From Thermoplasmata archaeon (GTDB lineage: Archaea; Thermoplasmatota; Thermoplasmata; Lutacidiplasmatales; UBA184): a stretch of DNA of 6,880 bases. Position numbers and translations under genes: made by a program. A model generated the notes under the pieces. The model was not told where the DNA came from and searched no databases. It saw only the letters and a program-made list of their open reading frames with translations. Shown here piece by piece: positions 6,101-6,880 of this stretch; position 1 is the stretch's first letter; each line of letters opens with the position of its first letter. The DNA lies in assembly GCA_030037695.1 (NCBI GenBank), contig JASHQF010000086.1:1-6880 (forward strand), in the 5' to 3' direction.

Positions 6101-6145
6101 GTGCTGCTGCCGCTCATTCCGCCGTCCCCGCACGACCAGCTGTAG
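6101..6145 (+). CDS. candidate 14-residue mini-ORF with a strong Shine-Dalgarno (leader peptide or gene remnant)
   Basis: GGAGGTGA (6088-6095) is an eight-base match to the expected anti-SD complement and sits five bases from GTG 6101. The frame reads MLLPLIPPSPHDQL and stops at TAG 6143-6145. An in-frame GTG at 6092, about 30 bases after the TATA box, would extend it to 17 residues as a leaderless ORF. The combination of the best TATA box and best ribosome-binding site in the window with such a short ORF is odd: it may be a small protein, a leader peptide, or the cut-off 5' end of a lost gene. It overlaps the TPR gene 3' end antisense and shows no recognisable protein features. Confidence 0.2.
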   Translation: MLLPLIPPSPHDQL

Positions 6146-6880
6146 ACTCTCCGCTCTGGCGTCGGGAGGATGGTGATCCCGCGCTGGCCTGTGAGCTCGC
6201 GGTCGTCTCGGATTTGCGAGGCCAGCCTCCGGGAGTCCCTCCACCGCCCGCGGCTTGGAGGCGGGGCCCAAGGTCGTCGACGATCTGCTTCCGCAGCCAA
6301 GCGACCTTGAGCGTGTCCGCTAGAGCTAGCGCTGCGTCGTAATGTTCCAGGGCGCCCTCAGAGTCACCCAGGAACAGCTTAACCTCGCTCAGATAGGCAT
6401 GGGCTAACACCAGCGAGTCGGTGGGAACGAGCTGTCCCAGGACCTCAACGCTCCGCTCACCGTGAGCCAAGGCGTCCTTGACCAGTGCCTTGTCACCACC
6501 CTGGTAGACCTGTCTGAGCTCGGTTCCGCACATGAGAGCCAGCGTATGGCCCAGCACTAGTTCGCTGCCCAGTCTCTCGGCCAGGGACACGGCCTGCTTT
6601 GCATAGTTAACGGACTCGGTCCATCGCCCTTGCTCTCCTAGCGCTGCGGCGAGCCCGCTCAATGTGTAGGTCAGCTGATTGAGGTAACCAAGCGATTCAG
6701 CTTCGTCCTTGATGGACTCCATCTCCGTTTGGGCGAGATCCCCCCGCCCCATCATCGCGTACGTACGCGCGCGGGTCAGCACCAGATTGAACACGATGTC
6801 GATCCTGCCGGCTTGCCTCGCTTCCGGCAGAGCGCTCTCGATGAGCGGTAAGGCCGCCTCGGGCCCACTTGTCACACCGG
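6114..6880 (-). CDS. tetratricopeptide-repeat protein, 3' part only
   Basis: The frame is open from the right edge to TGA at 6116-6114, about 255 codons. The GTG at 6875 is probably internal, because the frame continues to the edge and the protein there is already in mid-repeat (GPEAALPLIESALPEARQAG). Counting from that GTG, residues about 5-200 are a run of TPR-like helix pairs with A/G-containing turns: GRGDLAQTEMESI (43-55), LGEQGRWTESVNYAKQAV (79-96), LGDSEGALEHYDAALALA (169-186). TPRs mediate protein-protein contacts; in similar bacterial and archaeal proteins they follow a STAND ATPase or cyclase domain, which would lie outside the window. After LRKQIVDDLGPRLQAA (194-209) the tail turns into Gly/Ser/Thr/Arg-rich sequence with no repeat character. 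Two sampled 60-base lines are 63-65% G+C against about 70% in the DHS-like gene, suggesting a different history. Confidence 0.8.
   Translation of the reverse strand, partial: GVTSGPEAALPLIESALPEARQAGRIDIVFNLVLTRARTYAMMGRGDLAQTEMESIKDEAESLGYLNQLTYTLSGLAAALGEQGRWTESVNYAKQAVSLAERLGSELVLGHTLALMCGTELRQVYQGGDKALVKDALAHGERSVEVLGQLVPTDSLVLAHAYLSEVKLFLGDSEGALEHYDAALALADTLKVAWLRKQIVDDLGPRLQAAGGGGTPGGWPRKSETTASSQASAGSPSSRRQSGESTAGRAGTAE

Larger units (their letters stand above)
5864..6113. other. convergent intergenic segment with an AT-rich island
   Basis: Between the DHS-like stop and the TPR gene stop (genes facing each other), the first ~100 bases are GC-rich with no gene I can support. From about 5970 to 6072 the composition drops sharply: 5971-6000 has only 9 G/C of 30. 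The island holds TTTTCTATT (5977-5985), a plausible poly-T archaeal terminator for the DHS-like gene 114 bases after its stop, then the hairpin, the inverted repeat and the TATA box listed separately. I checked it for tRNA features (T-loop GTTCNANNC, acceptor pairing) and found none on either strand. Confidence 0.6.

Noticed and set aside
5971..6342. Plus-strand 123-codon ORF crossing the island and the TPR gene end
   Set aside because: It starts inside the AT-rich island before the TATA box, becomes Pro/Ala/Arg-rich opposite the TPR gene, and has no ribosome-binding site or recognisable features.
1..6880. CRISPR arrays, insertion sequences, defence or toxin-antitoxin genes
   Set aside because: No spaced direct repeats, transposase motifs, terminal inverted repeats of IS type, or recognisable defence domains were seen on either strand.

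Overview
The window most likely comes from a GC-rich archaeon. A separate aspartate carbamoyltransferase catalytic and regulatory subunit pair (pyrB-pyrI), a deoxyhypusine-synthase-family gene, and start codons lying about 26-30 bases after TATA-like boxes with no Shine-Dalgarno between (leaderless mRNAs) all point that way. A GC-rich Thermoplasmatota-type lineage is a reasonable guess, but the sequence alone does not prove it.

Layout. Bases 1-290 (minus) hold the 5' part of a glyoxalase/VOC-fold protein that runs off the left edge. It is divergent from a plus-strand operon: pyrB (417-1364), pyrI (1361-1819, 4-base stop/start overlap) and a GDT1/TMEM165 (UPF0016)-type cation transporter gene (1835-2452). 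The transporter's 3' end overlaps by 55 bases the 3' end of a convergent gene (2398-4707, minus) for a 769-residue P-loop STAND-like ATPase with a long helical-repeat C-terminal half. That ATPase gene is divergent, across a 91-base promoter region, from a deoxyhypusine-synthase-like gene (4799-5863, plus). The right end (6114-6880, minus) is the 3' part of a tetratricopeptide-repeat protein gene that runs off the right edge and is less GC-rich than the rest.

Between the last two genes, 5864-6113 is an unusual convergent intergenic segment. It contains an AT-rich island with a perfect GC hairpin, an 8-base inverted repeat built on two TATA-like motifs, a consensus-grade TTTATATA box, and a near-perfect Shine-Dalgarno that serves only a 14-codon ORF. 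This is the part least explained by ordinary annotation.

Functionally, PyrB and PyrI form aspartate transcarbamoylase, the committed step of pyrimidine synthesis. The transporter probably moves Mn2+/Ca2+. The DHS-like protein would act in polyamine-dependent modification (of aIF5A, or another reaction if its altered pocket is real). The two repeat proteins are probably signalling or scaffold proteins of unknown target. No CRISPR array, insertion sequence, tRNA or rRNA was found, and I see no convincing new multi-gene system. The most interesting items are the intergenic island, the divergent substrate pocket of the DHS-like enzyme, and the output-less STAND-like ATPase.
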